A stretch of DNA of 64,000 bases, from contig CM074699.1 in assembly GCA_037367355.1 (NCBI GenBank), positions 2,790,001-2,854,000 on the forward strand, in the 5' to 3' direction. Numbering within the stretch: position 1 is the stretch's first letter; every line of letters starts with the position of its first letter. The translations under genes and the position numbers were made by a program. The notes under the pieces are model-generated. The model saw nothing but the letters and a program-made list of their open reading frames with translations. It was not told where the DNA came from and searched no databases. The stretch comes from Neoscytalidium dimidiatum. Taxonomy: Eukaryota; Ascomycota; Dothideomycetes; Botryosphaeriales; Botryosphaeriaceae. This document shows positions 34,395 to 46,420 of the stretch, piece by piece.

Positions 34395-34937
34395 ATGATC
34401 TATCATGTATTAGAAAGGATATCCCAGCTCGTCAGATTATGGTGTCTTCTCCCTACAATACGGCAGCGCTGGTGCATTTCCAGGACCGGGTTTTTGGTGG
34501 TGTCGGTATATGTTCCGGCGAAGCAGTCGACTGAAGACTTAGAGTTGAGCAGCGTGCCGATGCAACCCCGTAACGCAATTCTGCGGGCCAGAGAGTAGGC
34601 CAACAGCGTGTTTGAAATCCTCCTCTCTGGTAACTTTAATCGGCATGACCAGCTGTGGGGAGGCGACGCAATTTTCAACTCGCACCACATTGGGGAGCCG
34701 CTCCCGATTATCGACTTTATAGAAGACTTCGGCCTGCAATGTATACCTCCGCGAGGCACTATAATATACGAATCGGGGCAGCGCCAGTCCACTATTGACC
34801 TTGTATTTATATCGCCCGGCGTGGCAGAGGACCGGATCATCTGTTAGCCGTTTCACACAGATTACGGAGCAGAACATCGAGCAATTGAAAGAGGCTTCCT
34901 AACGCCGAGTGAGGAAGATCGAGAACAGCCACGGTAG
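34395..34937 (+). mobile_element. decayed Tad-type LINE fragment, endonuclease domain
   Basis: One frame translates into a non-LTR retrotransposon endonuclease/exonuclease/phosphatase domain: VVSVYVPAKQS, then LLSGNFNRHDQLWGGDA, then EPLPIIDFIEDFGL, then GQRQSTIDLVFISPGVAED, then PFHTDYGAEHRAIERGF. The NFNRHDQLWGG, STIDLVF and DYG-x-x-HRAIE blocks are typical of Tad1-clade elements of ascomycetes. Two TAG codons (34596-34598 and 34845-34847) interrupt the frame, and both could come from CAG by C-to-T change, as RIP causes. No reverse transcriptase follows, so this is a dead fragment. Confidence 0.8.
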
Positions 34938-35078
34938 GTCTGCAAGAATACAACCAAACCCCCGACTACTCCCTTGCCCCTCCCCTGAAACGAGATCCTA
35001 TTACGCCACAGGGATGGCAAGGAGTGAGCTAGAAGGGGCAGGGTTGGGAGAGACGCAGCGCCAGCTTAGCAGAGAAAT

Positions 35079-36279
35079 TTAATCAAATTGGAGGGATATA
35101 TTTGCCGCGCTAATATCATCTTTAATCCTATCCTCTACGTTCTTCAACTCCTCGTCCACATAGGTCTGCAGCTCGTCTTTGATTCCCAGGATCTGTTGAT
35201 CTATCCTCAGGTCCACTATATCATCCATATCCTCTTTCGCCTCTTCTATCTGATCCTCCAGTTCCTCTTGTTGGCTGGAAAGTTCTTGTCTTAGCTCTTC
35301 CGCGGTCTCGCTTAACCGCTGCTCCATACGCGCTAATATCCGCATCTCCATCTGGTCCAGCTGGTCCCGGATGTTTAGATTCATCTCCGCAATGATCTGC
35401 TCGCGCAGCTCGCCTTTCCGACTATCCATCATTTCCCTGCATACTTCTTCGATGTACTTCTTATCGACCTTACTAGCATCGGAACCGCCTCGCCGCCGCT
35501 TCTTGGAAGGATTGCCGGAATCGGGTTCTTAGGTTACAATTAAGAGAGGACTGTCAATGGTAGGGACGGAATTACCTACCTGTATTTGCTGGAACCGGCG
35601 GCGGCGTAGGCCCCAGCTCGTCGTATGACGGTGGACTCTCAGCGCGAGGCTCGTCATTAGCAGTGGATACAACGTCGAGGTCGCCTCCTTCGATAGCTTT
35701 ACCACCCTGCCCACCGTAGAGACTGGCCAAATCTGCGTCGCGAGCGGCTGATTTGAGGCTCTGGGCAAATACCGCTTCGCAGAGCGGCGCTAACTGCTTT
35801 TTGGATAAAACACGGCTTGAAAAATAAACAACAAATTCGGTCTCCCGAACGAGCATCCGTAGCGAATCCAACATATCACCGTGCGGTTTCTTCTTCGCGA
35901 CCAGAGGAACGGCGGGAACGACGAGGACAGCAGGCTTGCGGAGGGAAAAGTGCAGGCGTGTTATTGGGGCACGCAGATTCTCCCCGACCAACTCCGGGAC
36001 CTCATTACAATCATCATAAGCAAGCGAGAGGATACGCTCCGGATGGACGAAGATAAAGACGGATGTTTTCGTGCGGGGAAGCGCCTTCAACAAAACTTGA
36101 GCTCGCAGCTTAAAGAAAGCTGAGCTCGTAGGAGCATCGAAGCGAATGTCCAAGGTTGCCGGGTGAGACGGATCAGGGCGGCTTAGGAACCGGGCATGTC
36201 CCTCTGCGCAAGTCCAACTGACAACGGTCGGCGCTTCAGACACGTTGATACTACGGGCGGATAGCGAAGACGATGCCAT
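35079..36279 (-). CDS. hypothetical coiled-coil protein, two exons
   Basis: Exons 35580-36279 and 35079-35527 (52-nt GTAGGT..AAG intron) give 382 residues. Residues about 1-205 look like a compact beta-rich domain (VVSWTCAEGHARFLSRPDPS, DIRFDAPTSSAFFKLRAQVL, VFIFVHPERILSL). A disordered Pro/Ser segment and a basic patch (SKKRRRGG), likely a nuclear localisation signal, follow. The C-terminal 130 residues form a charged coiled coil (EMNLNIRDQLDQMEMRILAR, EELRQELSSQQEELEDQIEE). I do not recognise the family. It stands alone beside a dead LINE in an AT-rich region, so it may belong to a lineage-specific or repeat-associated family. The frame is intact, suggesting it is still active. Confidence 0.65.
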
Positions 36280-38391
36280 CCTAAAATGAGAGAACTACAA
36301 ATCACGGTTAGCCAGTGTTTAGGAATATTATCATGACTGGGCGTTGGTCTAAGTAAAAAGCATGTTTGAAGGTAAGAGACCCCTGTACAGCGCTAGTGCG
36401 TGCGTAGTACGATCCCACCCGCCCAGGCTTCTTGTTGGGCAGAGCAGCCTTGACTCCGCAAGCAAACAATGTCGTCCCCGCACGCTCCGGCCGAACGCAT
36501 CGCATAAACAGCACCGGTGACGCTGACAGGCAGCTTCAACAGAAGCCCCTTCCCAAAATCCCAGGTCTTTTATCGAAGGCAGTGTGCGTTCGATAAGTAG
36601 AAGCTGGCAAGCTGATTATGGGCGCGAATGACAGGCGCGTCTTGGATAGCGTTGAGCAGGCGTGCGCGGCTACCCGCACGAAGCGGATACCTTTGAACTG
36701 ACCTTGTCGAATGGCGTCGGTGTGTTCGATGGATCGGGGAATCAATCGTGTGCGAAGGGGCGGCGGTAACACTAGAGGCTCTGGTATTAATTAAGTGCAT
36801 TCCCGTGCATCACGTATGAGATCCGTCAACCAGCGCTGCCGATATTGCGTTGTTCTGAGCAGCGTCGGTTCCGGAGTAGATCGGCACAATTCCTAAGCAG
36901 CGCGCGGAGCAACGGCAGGCACGGTGCTGGACTTGGTGCCGGTAGCACCATGTATGATTACAGCCTGCAAATTGCAAGCCTTCTCGCCAAAGATGCCGAT
37001 ACGAAACGGATGCTTGAAAAAGGTTGAGGTGGTCAAAATGGCCGGCGAGCAGGTGCTTGCGAGTGTCTGCCATTTTCCAGCGCGTATTGCTCTGTGGCTC
37101 GATTGGAAAAGGAAAAGGAGCACTAACAGCGTTATGAAAGGTAGTATAAGGGGCAGGGAGAGGAGTTGATAACGGACGGTGGTGGGTAAAGGTGTGGAGA
37201 GAATATCGCGGAGTCGGAAAGGCTCTAAGAATGGAGCCACGGAGCGGCAGCGGAATTACGTTTCTCCGAACCCTACCGATACTAATACTGCCGCTACTAC
37301 TACGGTAGCAATGCTTATCGGAAATCTGTTAAATTTCCCCAGACTGCGCTAGAACTTTGACAACTTCATAAGAGATATTCAAAGAACAGTTCGGCCCCAC
37401 TTTTTAAGGTCTCCATACAAGATGCAGGTAGCCTAAACGAGATGCCCAAGACCTATGCTTAATGGGAAGCAGCCCTCTTTCCCATCCTCTCTGCTCTGAT
37501 TGGCCATAATCTAGACCGTGCGCGGGTGATCAGAGGAATATCAAATGCTGCCGCTAGCTCTTCTTGCGGCGCAGGAGTGGTCGTGCGTCGAGGCTTAAAT
37601 GCCTGACGCAACCCCGCTTAAAGCTTCTGGCCGTGCATCACCCTTTCCGTATTTTTTTTTTTTTTTGAGATGCTTGACTGATGCTTGATCTCCCTTGGTA
37701 CCAAATTCCGGAATCTTGTGTCACCTCATGCCTTAGCAACATATTCAATTAATTCATTTATTGATTTGATTAAGACTGTGTTATCTTTGGATTCTATCCT
37801 CCACCTATTCGACTTCTTACAAGTACTTTTCCTACTTCTAATCAATAAAAGAAGGACCTATACATAGTCGAGGGGGCAAACTGAAAAAGTACGACACCGC
37901 ACGGTTTCTAGTGCTGGCTGTTGAAGATCGAAGACCCGTCTATAGATACTTCCTAATAAAGATCGACTAAATTAGGCTTAGCTTGCTTCTTGTTGTATAT
38001 TATCTCTTAGTTCATTCAGACCTCCGTGGGCTAATCCATTCAATTTTCAATACTGGTTAATGGCCTTAATATTGTCCTGCACGAGGAGCTGTAGTACCTA
38101 TATTTTGCCCTCCTCAAGAAATAATGACTTTGCTCGACATAATATGTAGTTCCCTTATCATTGTTCCCTCTATATGATAACATAGTTACTTGGAATTTGC
38201 GCTTAAATGTAGGAACCCTTACACGTGGATACGAACACATGAAGCCTGCTGCCACAAGAGGCATGCCCACCGCGCTAGTAGTCGTCAGCATCTCGTAGAT
38301 CTATCAAGCTGTTGCCAACAAGCCAGAACAGAATTTGCATTACAGAAATGTATTACAATACATGATTATAACGCATCAAAACTTGACCATT
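36280..38391. other. intergenic region, no supported gene
   Basis: About 2.1 kb. A minus-strand frame at 36893-37240 with a hydrophobic stretch has no other support. A run of about 16 T occurs near 37650, followed by AT-rich sequence to about 38200. Confidence 0.5.
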
Positions 38392-40153
38392 TTAAACCAA
38401 AGTGACGGTGCTGCTCCAGTTTTCTCTAGATGCTTCCCCATTCATGATCCCATCCACATATGAAGGACCGATGGACTCAAAACTCTTCTCTGATGGATTT
38501 TCTTCGTGATGCGGCCTAAGAACAAACGGCACCCTGCCGCCTTGCAGAATCCAGACTTGATCCCCAACTGCGATTTCTCTTGGCCCGAATCCCAACAATC
38601 CTGTCTTGGTCACAAACATAGTCCGAAGAGCCATCGTGGCAAAGATTTCCTGGCAGAGAATTGCACGTTTCCCTGTTTCAGCGAATTGCTTCACGAGAGC
38701 AACGTCGGACGGCGTGGCCCAACGACGTGGTGCTAGATTATCACCGACGAGATTCCCGATCAACCCTCTCCAAAACGAATCAGGCTGGAACAACGACTCG
38801 CGAGAATTGTTTTGTTGATCGTCGCGTTTGTAGGATCCCTCAGCTCTTTTGTACCAGTCGTTGATGCGCTGAACAACACTCTCGTCCGAGACGTGCCTCG
38901 TTTCAGGATCGTCGCACTCCAGAGCAGCCCCAGCCACAACAATTTCATCAACCATACAGCCTTGAAGAGTCAGCGCGTTGGTTTCGGGGTCCAGATTAAA
39001 TTTTTCCCAATCGATTTCCGAGCTGGCTGAAGCATTGTAGCAGCCGTAGTTGTTTACCAGCCACCATGCAGGGTTATCGTCTCTTCCAGAATCAACAGGC
39101 GTCATTCTGATATGATTATGGGAATGCGTTCCATCATTCCCCATATTGAGCGCCCAGCTAGGCAGTTGTGGCGCGATGTTCGGAAGACACGTCAGTATTG
39201 CCATGGGCTGCAAGCTTCTGTGATGCTCGATCAAGTCCGCAGTGAACATCGCGTACACACTTGCTGCTGAAAGCCGGTAATCACAGCACTCAGCTCTGCT
39301 CAACGTCCCTCGTGGCCATAGTCCCATGAAGCCATACACTTTGTCCAGTGGGTTCGTTGCTCTGCGGAAGCGCCAACGGAATGCCGTGCGCATGGGGCCC
39401 TCTACCTTTCCGCTTCGCGAATTGCAACCCGTTGATCTGGGAGATTAAGTTGTTTATTGCTTGCAGGTGCGGACCGAATAGGTAGGGCAGCGGCTGAGTG
39501 GGGTCGCTGGCACTGACCAGAGTGTCCCACGAGATTTTCAGAGGGCCCCACAGCACATACGCCTTGGAGGGGAGAACGGCTTCCTGCAGAGTCCAGATAC
39601 GGCGCCACCATGCGTTCTCGATCAACGAGATTGACTGCAGAGCCTTCATAGGGGCGATTATAGTTTCTTCTGAAGCCAAACAAGCAGGGGTGGTTACGTC
39701 TGACTTGCGCTCGTTGCGATCGCCCAAATACTGGAGGAGCTCCAGAGCGGCCGCAGCATCTGCCACTGGAATGTCTGGTCGTATATCACCGAACCATATG
39801 AGGCAGTTGGTGGTTCTCGAGTATATCCAGTTCATGAGGGGTACCTGAGACGCTTTCTCCGCCTTGTCGTTTTGGTTAATGCAGATCTGATCAACCCAGA
39901 GCGTTCGCTTGCTATCAGGGAGCCTCATACGCCTCAACGCGGCCTCCAGGGTTTTTGTAACGGAGTATGCCTGACCGTCGACAGTGATCACTATCGTATC
40001 TGCCCCATCTCCCCAGACATAGGAAACGGTTTCGTATTTGACATCACTTGAGACAGGAACCACCCGGGTCTGGCCTTGGATCGGAGCTTGGTCGTGATCT
40101 GTATGTCCCGAAGGTAAAAGTTCGAAGATCCGGATCTCGTTGCTGGTAAGCAT
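38392..40153 (-). CDS. HET-domain (heterokaryon incompatibility) protein with a frame change
   Basis: The first frame (from ATG 40153) encodes a HET domain: YETVSYVWGD, RTLWVDQICINQND, MNWIYSRTTNCLIWFGD, ENAWWRRIWTLQEAVL. The second frame (to 38392) continues the family with FRRATNPLDKVYGFMGLW and a C-terminal IAVGDQVWILQGGRVPFVLRP. The frames overlap between 39290 and 39393, and the second is shifted by one base. A 73-nt intron (GTCCGC..TAG) or a 67-nt intron (GTTGCA..CAG) would join them, but both donors are poor and remove likely coding sequence, so a one-base frameshift is equally possible. HET proteins trigger programmed cell death on fusion of incompatible hyphae. Total about 580 residues, with no separate partner domain. 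Confidence 0.72.
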
Positions 40154-42725
40154 TCTGTGGTGTGCTTTTAATGAGAACGATGAGCTTTGAGGTGGGAAGT
40201 TGGAGAACTACTGGCCGAGGTTGCGTTCACATGGAATGCTTGAAATATTCAGCCAAGGACGCACGGCAGCAAAGCCAAAGCAACTACATTATATGTAGAA
40301 AACTTTCTGCCCCCATATTGACTCAGAGCATTTTCTCGTTTGGCCCCCACTTTGTACGCGTACTTTGCGAGTGGCTGCGAAAACGAAGCTGGTACGGATA
40401 ATGTGGCCCCCAAACATGAGTCGTGCGCAAATTCACGAACCTGTTCTCCACAGTCTCGTTACCATTCTAGATAGTCTATTCTTGGATAGGAACAATGATG
40501 ATATTCTGATACACAGGATGTAACTGACACGCCCATAGCGGAAATGGAGCAAGCGTCTTAAAGAATTCGCCAGGTAGTAATAGCGTAGAAAGTATATGCT
40601 ACGTGGAAGATGAGTAGGTGGAATCAGTGGGACGGGGCAGGGAAAGGACTGTGAGGGTGGTGAGTAACAATATACGAGGTTTGGTGGGGTTCATAACGTG
40701 GATAATGGACGAGGAAGAGGGGTGATTGAACGCAGATTATATAGGTTACTAAACAGTAGGCATCTATCTTGAGATATGCTCAACAACGAACGTGATCGCT
40801 GGACCAAAATGCTCTAGGCCCGTAAAGGGAGATGTATTAGCCTGAAAAGACTGCGAAGAGGACTCCAGGTATAAATCCTCAGCCGCAAATACGTAGAGAC
40901 GACGCACTGGTCCATTCGACGACTATGTTTGTACTCCTCAGTACCTTAACCTTGTAATACGTTGTTTTCGGATTTAGAAATTCCTTTCCTTTCTACTTCA
41001 ACTACGTCTTCAGCTGCTCTCACTTCAATCAAGGATGCTGTCTATAATCGCAGCACATTTCAGGTCGTGATAAACATAAATGAGCTGTTGCAGCTCTACT
41101 AGCTGCACACGGCTTGGCTGACCTGGTTATAAAAATCAGAAGACGCCGCTCCGTCGTGTCTGCCGCCACTACGGGCGCCACTACTACCTGCAACCTGTTT
41201 CTCTACATGCGCGTACGACAATGACTTTTACACCGAAGGCCGTCAATTTCATCTAAAAAAAACAGCCACAAGAAACTCGTCGCGCCCCTCGTGACCGATG
41301 ACAGCGACTGCGACGGCGATTCCTTCGTTGCAAATCTTCGGCGTACGCTTCACTGGGGCGCCGCCTTCGCAAATTTGCTACCGTTACGACTTTTCATTCG
41401 GCTACCTCCGCCACTGCGCAACTGTTGGTGCCATTGTATAGCCTAATTGGGACACTCTCCGCTCGACCTGCCACATTTTGATACACTTTTTGCGTTTGCG
41501 ACGGCGGCGAGAGACACTGCGACAGCATTGAACGCCGCATGCTCAAGGCTAAACTACGCACTAGATTTTATGCGCATGCAAGTGGTGGCAGGTACGCGGC
41601 CCTATCACGAGGGGCCCCGGATACTGTGGTGGAATCGGGAAGTGGGGTATGGGAGAAGCGCGCGGTATACTCTGTGTTGAGTGAGGTTACAGAGCCGGGC
41701 CTGAGGAAAGACGGGGCGAAGTGGGGAAATTGCGGCGCTGTGAGTTAGGTAGGAGGTCTGAGCACAAACATGAGATCGATTAATATACTTTGCACAAAAG
41801 AAATTGTCTACAGGATAGCGAGAAAGCAGTCGCGTATAGTCCCTGATACTTGCGAGCATGATTCGTAGAGCGTGTAATAGATCGGACGCGTTTCTCTGTT
41901 CAATCATGAACTTTGAACGTGCTATTACTACATCAAAGTGTATGAATTTTTCCTTCGTTGCTTATATTTGTTGGTTGGTTACGAGGCTGCAAGATAGTCT
42001 AGGCCCAGCTTCCAGATCTGCGTACTATAACACCTAAAAAATATTTATGTCCCTCATTGCTTGAATTCTTGTGTCTTAAGGCGTGCTTGGCCTTGCTTGC
42101 ATGTCGATGAGCACTTTTCACTGGTCAGAGATCTGAAGCGCGCAGTGTTGACGTCTTGGCGATCTGACACCATCTGAACCGCGCCAGAGGTTTCATGTTA
42201 GCTGCACCAGCCAACCACGGATAGCGTCATACCGTACAGTTACAAAAACGCGGCTCGACTGCCATTTAAGTGCCGTGAAACAGTTTACTTGGCAACAGTA
42301 CGCGCGGCCTTGGCAAAGCACACTCCGTTTATGGTTTTGCGGCTGTCTTCTGTTACCGGCGCAGAGCTGCTTGTGGTGCGCTTCCAGTGCCTACCGCTTG
42401 GTGGTCAGTGGCCCCTTGACAGGGATATCGGACTGCCGCAGTCGCACAAGCGATTCAACGCCTATAATCCCTGGCAGCTCGACGCGATGCTGACGACGGC
42501 CGATGGCAATGGTGACACACGTGTCGACGACGGCGCCAACCAGTCTACGAATCTCTCGTGTATAAAGCTGGCCGATGTCCGCCAAGCCACTACATACATC
42601 ATACTAATAAACGCATTGATTTTTTAATTCCCGATCGTCTTCGTGCAGGCACGTCTACGGTATATTCTCTTCATTAGTCAACGTTCTATTCACTTCAAGC
42701 TGTCTTCTCATCCCAACCTCCAATC
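40154..42725. other. intergenic region, no supported gene
   Basis: About 2.6 kb without a supported gene. Short open frames at 41447-41907 and 42275-42627 have no domain and no splice structure. The last 150 bp, pyrimidine-rich, probably form the promoter and leader of the duplicated GPI protein. Confidence 0.5.
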
Positions 42726-43449
42726 ATGTACTTCCACTCTGTCATCGCCGTCTTCATTGGCGCTCTCGCTGTTGGTTGCGCTGCGAAGGATCATGAAAGG
42801 AACCTCAATGGCACCAACCATGCCGTCAACCAAACTCTCGCCGCTTGCCGCCAATTCGAGAAACTGACCGCTCTCTCGGACATCGCTGCCAACCAGACGA
42901 AAGCCGACAAATTCCTCAGCCACGCAAAGAACCAGACCAAGGCTCAAGATCAACTCAACAACGCTGCAGCTCAGCTCAAAACCCTTTCAGCCAATACCAC
43001 GCTTGTTTCAACGTGTCAGGTGGTCAACGCGCACCACGAGCTCAAGGCATCCTGCAAGGAGGTGAGAGACTTCGATCCGCTCTTCACTAAACGGCGCTAA
43101 TATCACTCCACAGATGAAAGTGCTCCAGAAATTCGCCGACGCCTCCTCCAACTCGACCCTAATGCAAGAGATCCTCGCCAAGGCCAAGAACCAGACCAAG
43201 ATCCAGGACAAGATTGCCAGCGCACAGGCCAAACTCCAGAGCATGCAGTCAAACGCCACGCTCGTCTCCGAATGCAACACCCTCGAGCAGGAGAAGCAGG
43301 CCCAGAATGCGCAAAAGGCTGCTTCGTCCGCATCCGCTTCAGCGTCGCCTTCTGCATCCGCCAAGTCTGCAGCTGAGAATGTTGCTGTTGGAAAGGCTGC
43401 GCTCGCTCTCCTCACCGCTTTTGCTCTGGGGGTCGCTACGATCTTGTAA
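42726..43449 (+). CDS. secreted, internally duplicated GPI-anchored protein
   Basis: Exons 42726-43061 and 43114-43449, each exactly 336 nt, flank a 52-nt phase-0 intron and give 223 residues. A signal peptide (MYFHSVIAVFIGALAVGCAA) starts the protein; a Ser/Ala-rich stretch and a hydrophobic tail (AALALLTAFALGVATIL) suggest a GPI anchor. Between them are two copies of a helical unit, one per exon: LSHAKNQTKAQDQL with NTTLVSTC, and LAKAKNQTKIQDKI with NATLVSEC. Each copy keeps an AKNQTK glycosylation site and one Cys after TLVS. I know no family for the unit. The protein would sit on the wall or plasma membrane. Confidence 0.75.
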
Positions 43450-43959
43450 GCTGTGGTGCTTGGAAGCTGGAGAAGCCGCTTAGGGGTGGCCCTAGGTGGT
43501 GAGACTCAGCCCTGGATTACAAGTCTGTACTACGCGTCACGCGAACAACTATTGGTGGCAACCGCATGCTAAACACTGGTGGCTTTCAAAGAGTTTCAAA
43601 GCGATACCTGATTGGAACGTTGTTCTAGCGACCAAAGAGGTAAAAAGAAAATAGGAAGTCTGTTATATGCTAGGCTCTTCAAGGCCGCCTGCTAGCTAAT
43701 TTTCAGCTCAACTGATGGTTTAAAGTTAAAGTCTGGCGCGGCGATATCTCTGCCTGCAATAGTCGATGGCATAATTTGATAAACTAGCAAACTTGGTTGT
43801 TAGGTGATTGTAGTAGTTACCAAAAGGCGTAAACGAGAATGGATCAGAACCAACAAACAAGCCTGGGGTACAAATTGTCTTGATCTCCCCGAGTTCCCAT
43901 CGAGCTTACATAGGTTTTCCCAGCAGCTCAAATACTCTTACTGTGAACATGTTCACTGT
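43450..43959. other. convergent 3' flank
   Basis: About 510 bp between convergent genes; nothing supported. Confidence 0.5.
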
Positions 43960-45300
43960 TCACTTCCCTGGTGTTTCCCGCCGCCACTCCTTCAACGCCG
44001 TCCATATATCCCCACATGACGTCTTCGATTCGGAGGAGTTCTCGGCGCTGCGATACTGTTTGAAATAGAGCGCTGCTTTAAACGCGGCGTCCATCCACAT
44101 CTCTACGCGCTCATACCAAGATGGCTCTGGTGTTAATTTTGGGTCAAACGGTAGAAGGAGCGGCTGGGGGACTTGTTCCGGTACTGTTCCCCCACCGGAC
44201 GAGATTTTGACAACCACGCGGTTTGTGATGATCCTGACTCTCGAGTCCAGCGGATCGACACCCAAGACCTTGGCTGCTTCCGTTGCGATTACTGGCACGC
44301 CATCGGCCATGATCTGCGGCTGTTCCTCCAAGCGTGCACCGTATCGACGAATAATGAGTTCCTGGGCCTCTTTGGATCGTTGGGCAGCATCTCTCCGCTG
44401 GTGTAGGATATTTGGGAAGGCTTCAGGTCCTCCCCTCCCTCCTGGGAAGCCGTGATGTTAGATCTCACCTCTGTATTAATAACCCGGTGGGTTGAGAATT
44501 TGCGCAATGTCTTCGTCGCTTTCCAAGAAGCCGGCCTTGCTCCATTGATCCTCCAAACCGACTATGCTCAACGTGTCCCACATGGTGGTGACGATAGTGA
44601 CGGACTTGAAGAGTTCCGGCCCACAGAAGCATTGCACCCAATGGGTAGTCTTATGGTCCCGTTCTGTGACCCTCTCGTTCCTGGAGCGCCGTGGACGATC
44701 AGGACCCTAGCAAAGTCCACAAATGGACCAAGCGTTGTGAGGCAAGACATGATGTGATCATGGTTCTCGGCGTCTTTCACCCCGGTACCAAAACCAGGTG
44801 TGTCAACGAAAAGATACTGCTCGTCGCCAATGATCGCGGGCAAACTTGGTAATTGAGGGTTCCTGGGACTTAGTAAGTATGGATTGAGAAGTCTCATGTC
44901 AAGAATTACATGAGGCCACACATACCAGCTTTCAGAGCGCCTCCCATTTTTTAGGTCGAGTCCCGTCAATTCCTGGACCAGGGACGTCTTCCCTATGCAA
45001 CTATGACCAACCACAATGATCAATTCCGTTCCCCTAGACTATTGTTGAGGTCAGCAAGCCATGGTCCATGTGAGTGTAATTAATGTACTGTTTTTTGATG
45101 AATGTGACGACGGGTCGTGACGTTCGACCGTTGGCCTTTTCGACTAGCTTGAGCAGCTGACTGAAGGTCCAAGACCACTTGCGTTTCGGTGTTTGTGCTT
45201 CATCAGCGGGATTATTGTCCTCATTGGTCCCGAGGTTATCATAATCATCGTTGGTTCCCTTCCCTTCGTCGACACGTTCATCTAGCGGATCCGGAAGCAT
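43960..45300 (-). pseudogene. P-loop GTPase (AIG1-like G domain) with a frameshift
   Basis: Proposed exons: 45089-45300, 44926-45033, 44484-44862, 43960-44441. The first ends FIKKQ and splices to GTELIIVVGHSCIGKTSLVQ, the G1 P-loop. G3 is YLFVDTPGFGT, and a later block TIVTTMWD matches the fungal G-domain family found in many ascomycete genomes. Between LGPFVDFARVLIVHGA and VQCFCGPELFKSVTIVTTMW the frame shifts by one base (about 44660-44690), and no intron rescues it without deleting conserved residues. The C-terminal part (AQRSKEAQELIIRRYGARLE and on) is open and helical. Either recently inactivated or carrying an assembly error. Related GTPases are thought to act in stress or incompatibility responses, which is inference here. 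It diverges from the Clr5-like remnant. Confidence 0.62.
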
Positions 45301-45460
45301 AGGACTGGAAATCCCCCGTAAATCTATGCCGCGAACCAGAGTACGCCGTTATTCAGGGAGAGGGAGCACACTCCTACCGAGATTGTACGTGTTATGGACA
45401 TCGTCATGCGGGCGCCTGAAGTCGACCGGCCTATGACTCCGGGGAAATTCAAGAGCCAGA

Positions 45461-46420
45461 TTGTGGTCCTCACCTGCATCGATAGATTTGTACGCGGTGT
45501 ATTCGATACTGGAGCTCATTGATGGACAGCAGACACTGCCAGTACTATTGGACTTCAAAGTCTTTGCTCAGCAAGCGAATATCTGGGACACGCTTCTAGA
45601 CCTTTGCTACGGCGCTTCGGTCTTAGTCGAGAGGAGATTGACCGGCGAGGCTGGTATCTGCCTCGAACGGTTGTTATCCGGGGTCGTAACCGATTTTACA
45701 CTTCATGACCCTTCTTTAATTGCCTTGTTATGGCGAACCTGCCTGCAACTACGAAGAGTCGAGCATCGCTGGCCACAGTCACAGATCCTTCGTACTTTTT
45801 TCGAAAGGCTTAAGTTGCGGGTGCAACTCCACCATGGGAACACGATCCAAGATTTGTATCAACTTGCAGAGACTGTATACAATGTAGGAGGATTTCCAGG
45901 TGACCCTCCGTATCGACTACTTCAAGAGCATCAACGTCGTGGCGGACCAGGTTTGAGATGACCATCCGACAGTGCTCTACATGACTTCGGCACACTACCA
46001 TTATTGGCGCGCGGACTACGACTCTACAAAATATAGCTTGATCCAGAAGTTAAGCAGCAAGTGGCATACAGCATGTGATTCTGGCGACAAAGTCGCAATT
46101 ACAACGGCTTTGCACGATCTGACCTACGCTGCCCAGTATGTCTGCGATTAGCCTCTGCTAGCAGACGAAGAGGGTTCCGACTTGTTCAAACGTACGCCCT
46201 CGCTAGAGTTCCACGACCTATGAAATTCCATAGCGCGGGCGTTCACCTAGTCGGCCAAACTTGTGTCCGCTTTCTACCAACAACGTGGAGAGTACGACAA
46301 ATGCCAATGGCATATGCGATCTGCGATTGAAAGACTCCAGACCGGAAGCAGCGACCACAAGATTCGGGCCATGTTGCTATCCACGCACGCTTGAGAAGTG
46401 GCAGAAGAGATGGGGACACC
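45461..46420 (+). pseudogene. decayed Clr5-like fungal protein
   Basis: A frame at 45461-45961 reads LIALLWRTCLQLRRVEHRWP and FFERLKLRVQLHHGNTIQDL, like the C-terminal helical part of Clr5-domain proteins. After a one-base shift the adjacent frame continues the same family: HPTVLYMTSAHYHYWRADYD, then STKYSLIQKLSSKWHTACDS, then after several stops KLVSAFYQQRGEYDKC and WHMRSAIERLQTGS. Stops lie near 46150, 46220, 46250, 46392 and 46420. The N-terminal Clr5 domain is not visible. This is a broken copy; no start or single reading frame can be assigned. Confidence 0.55.
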
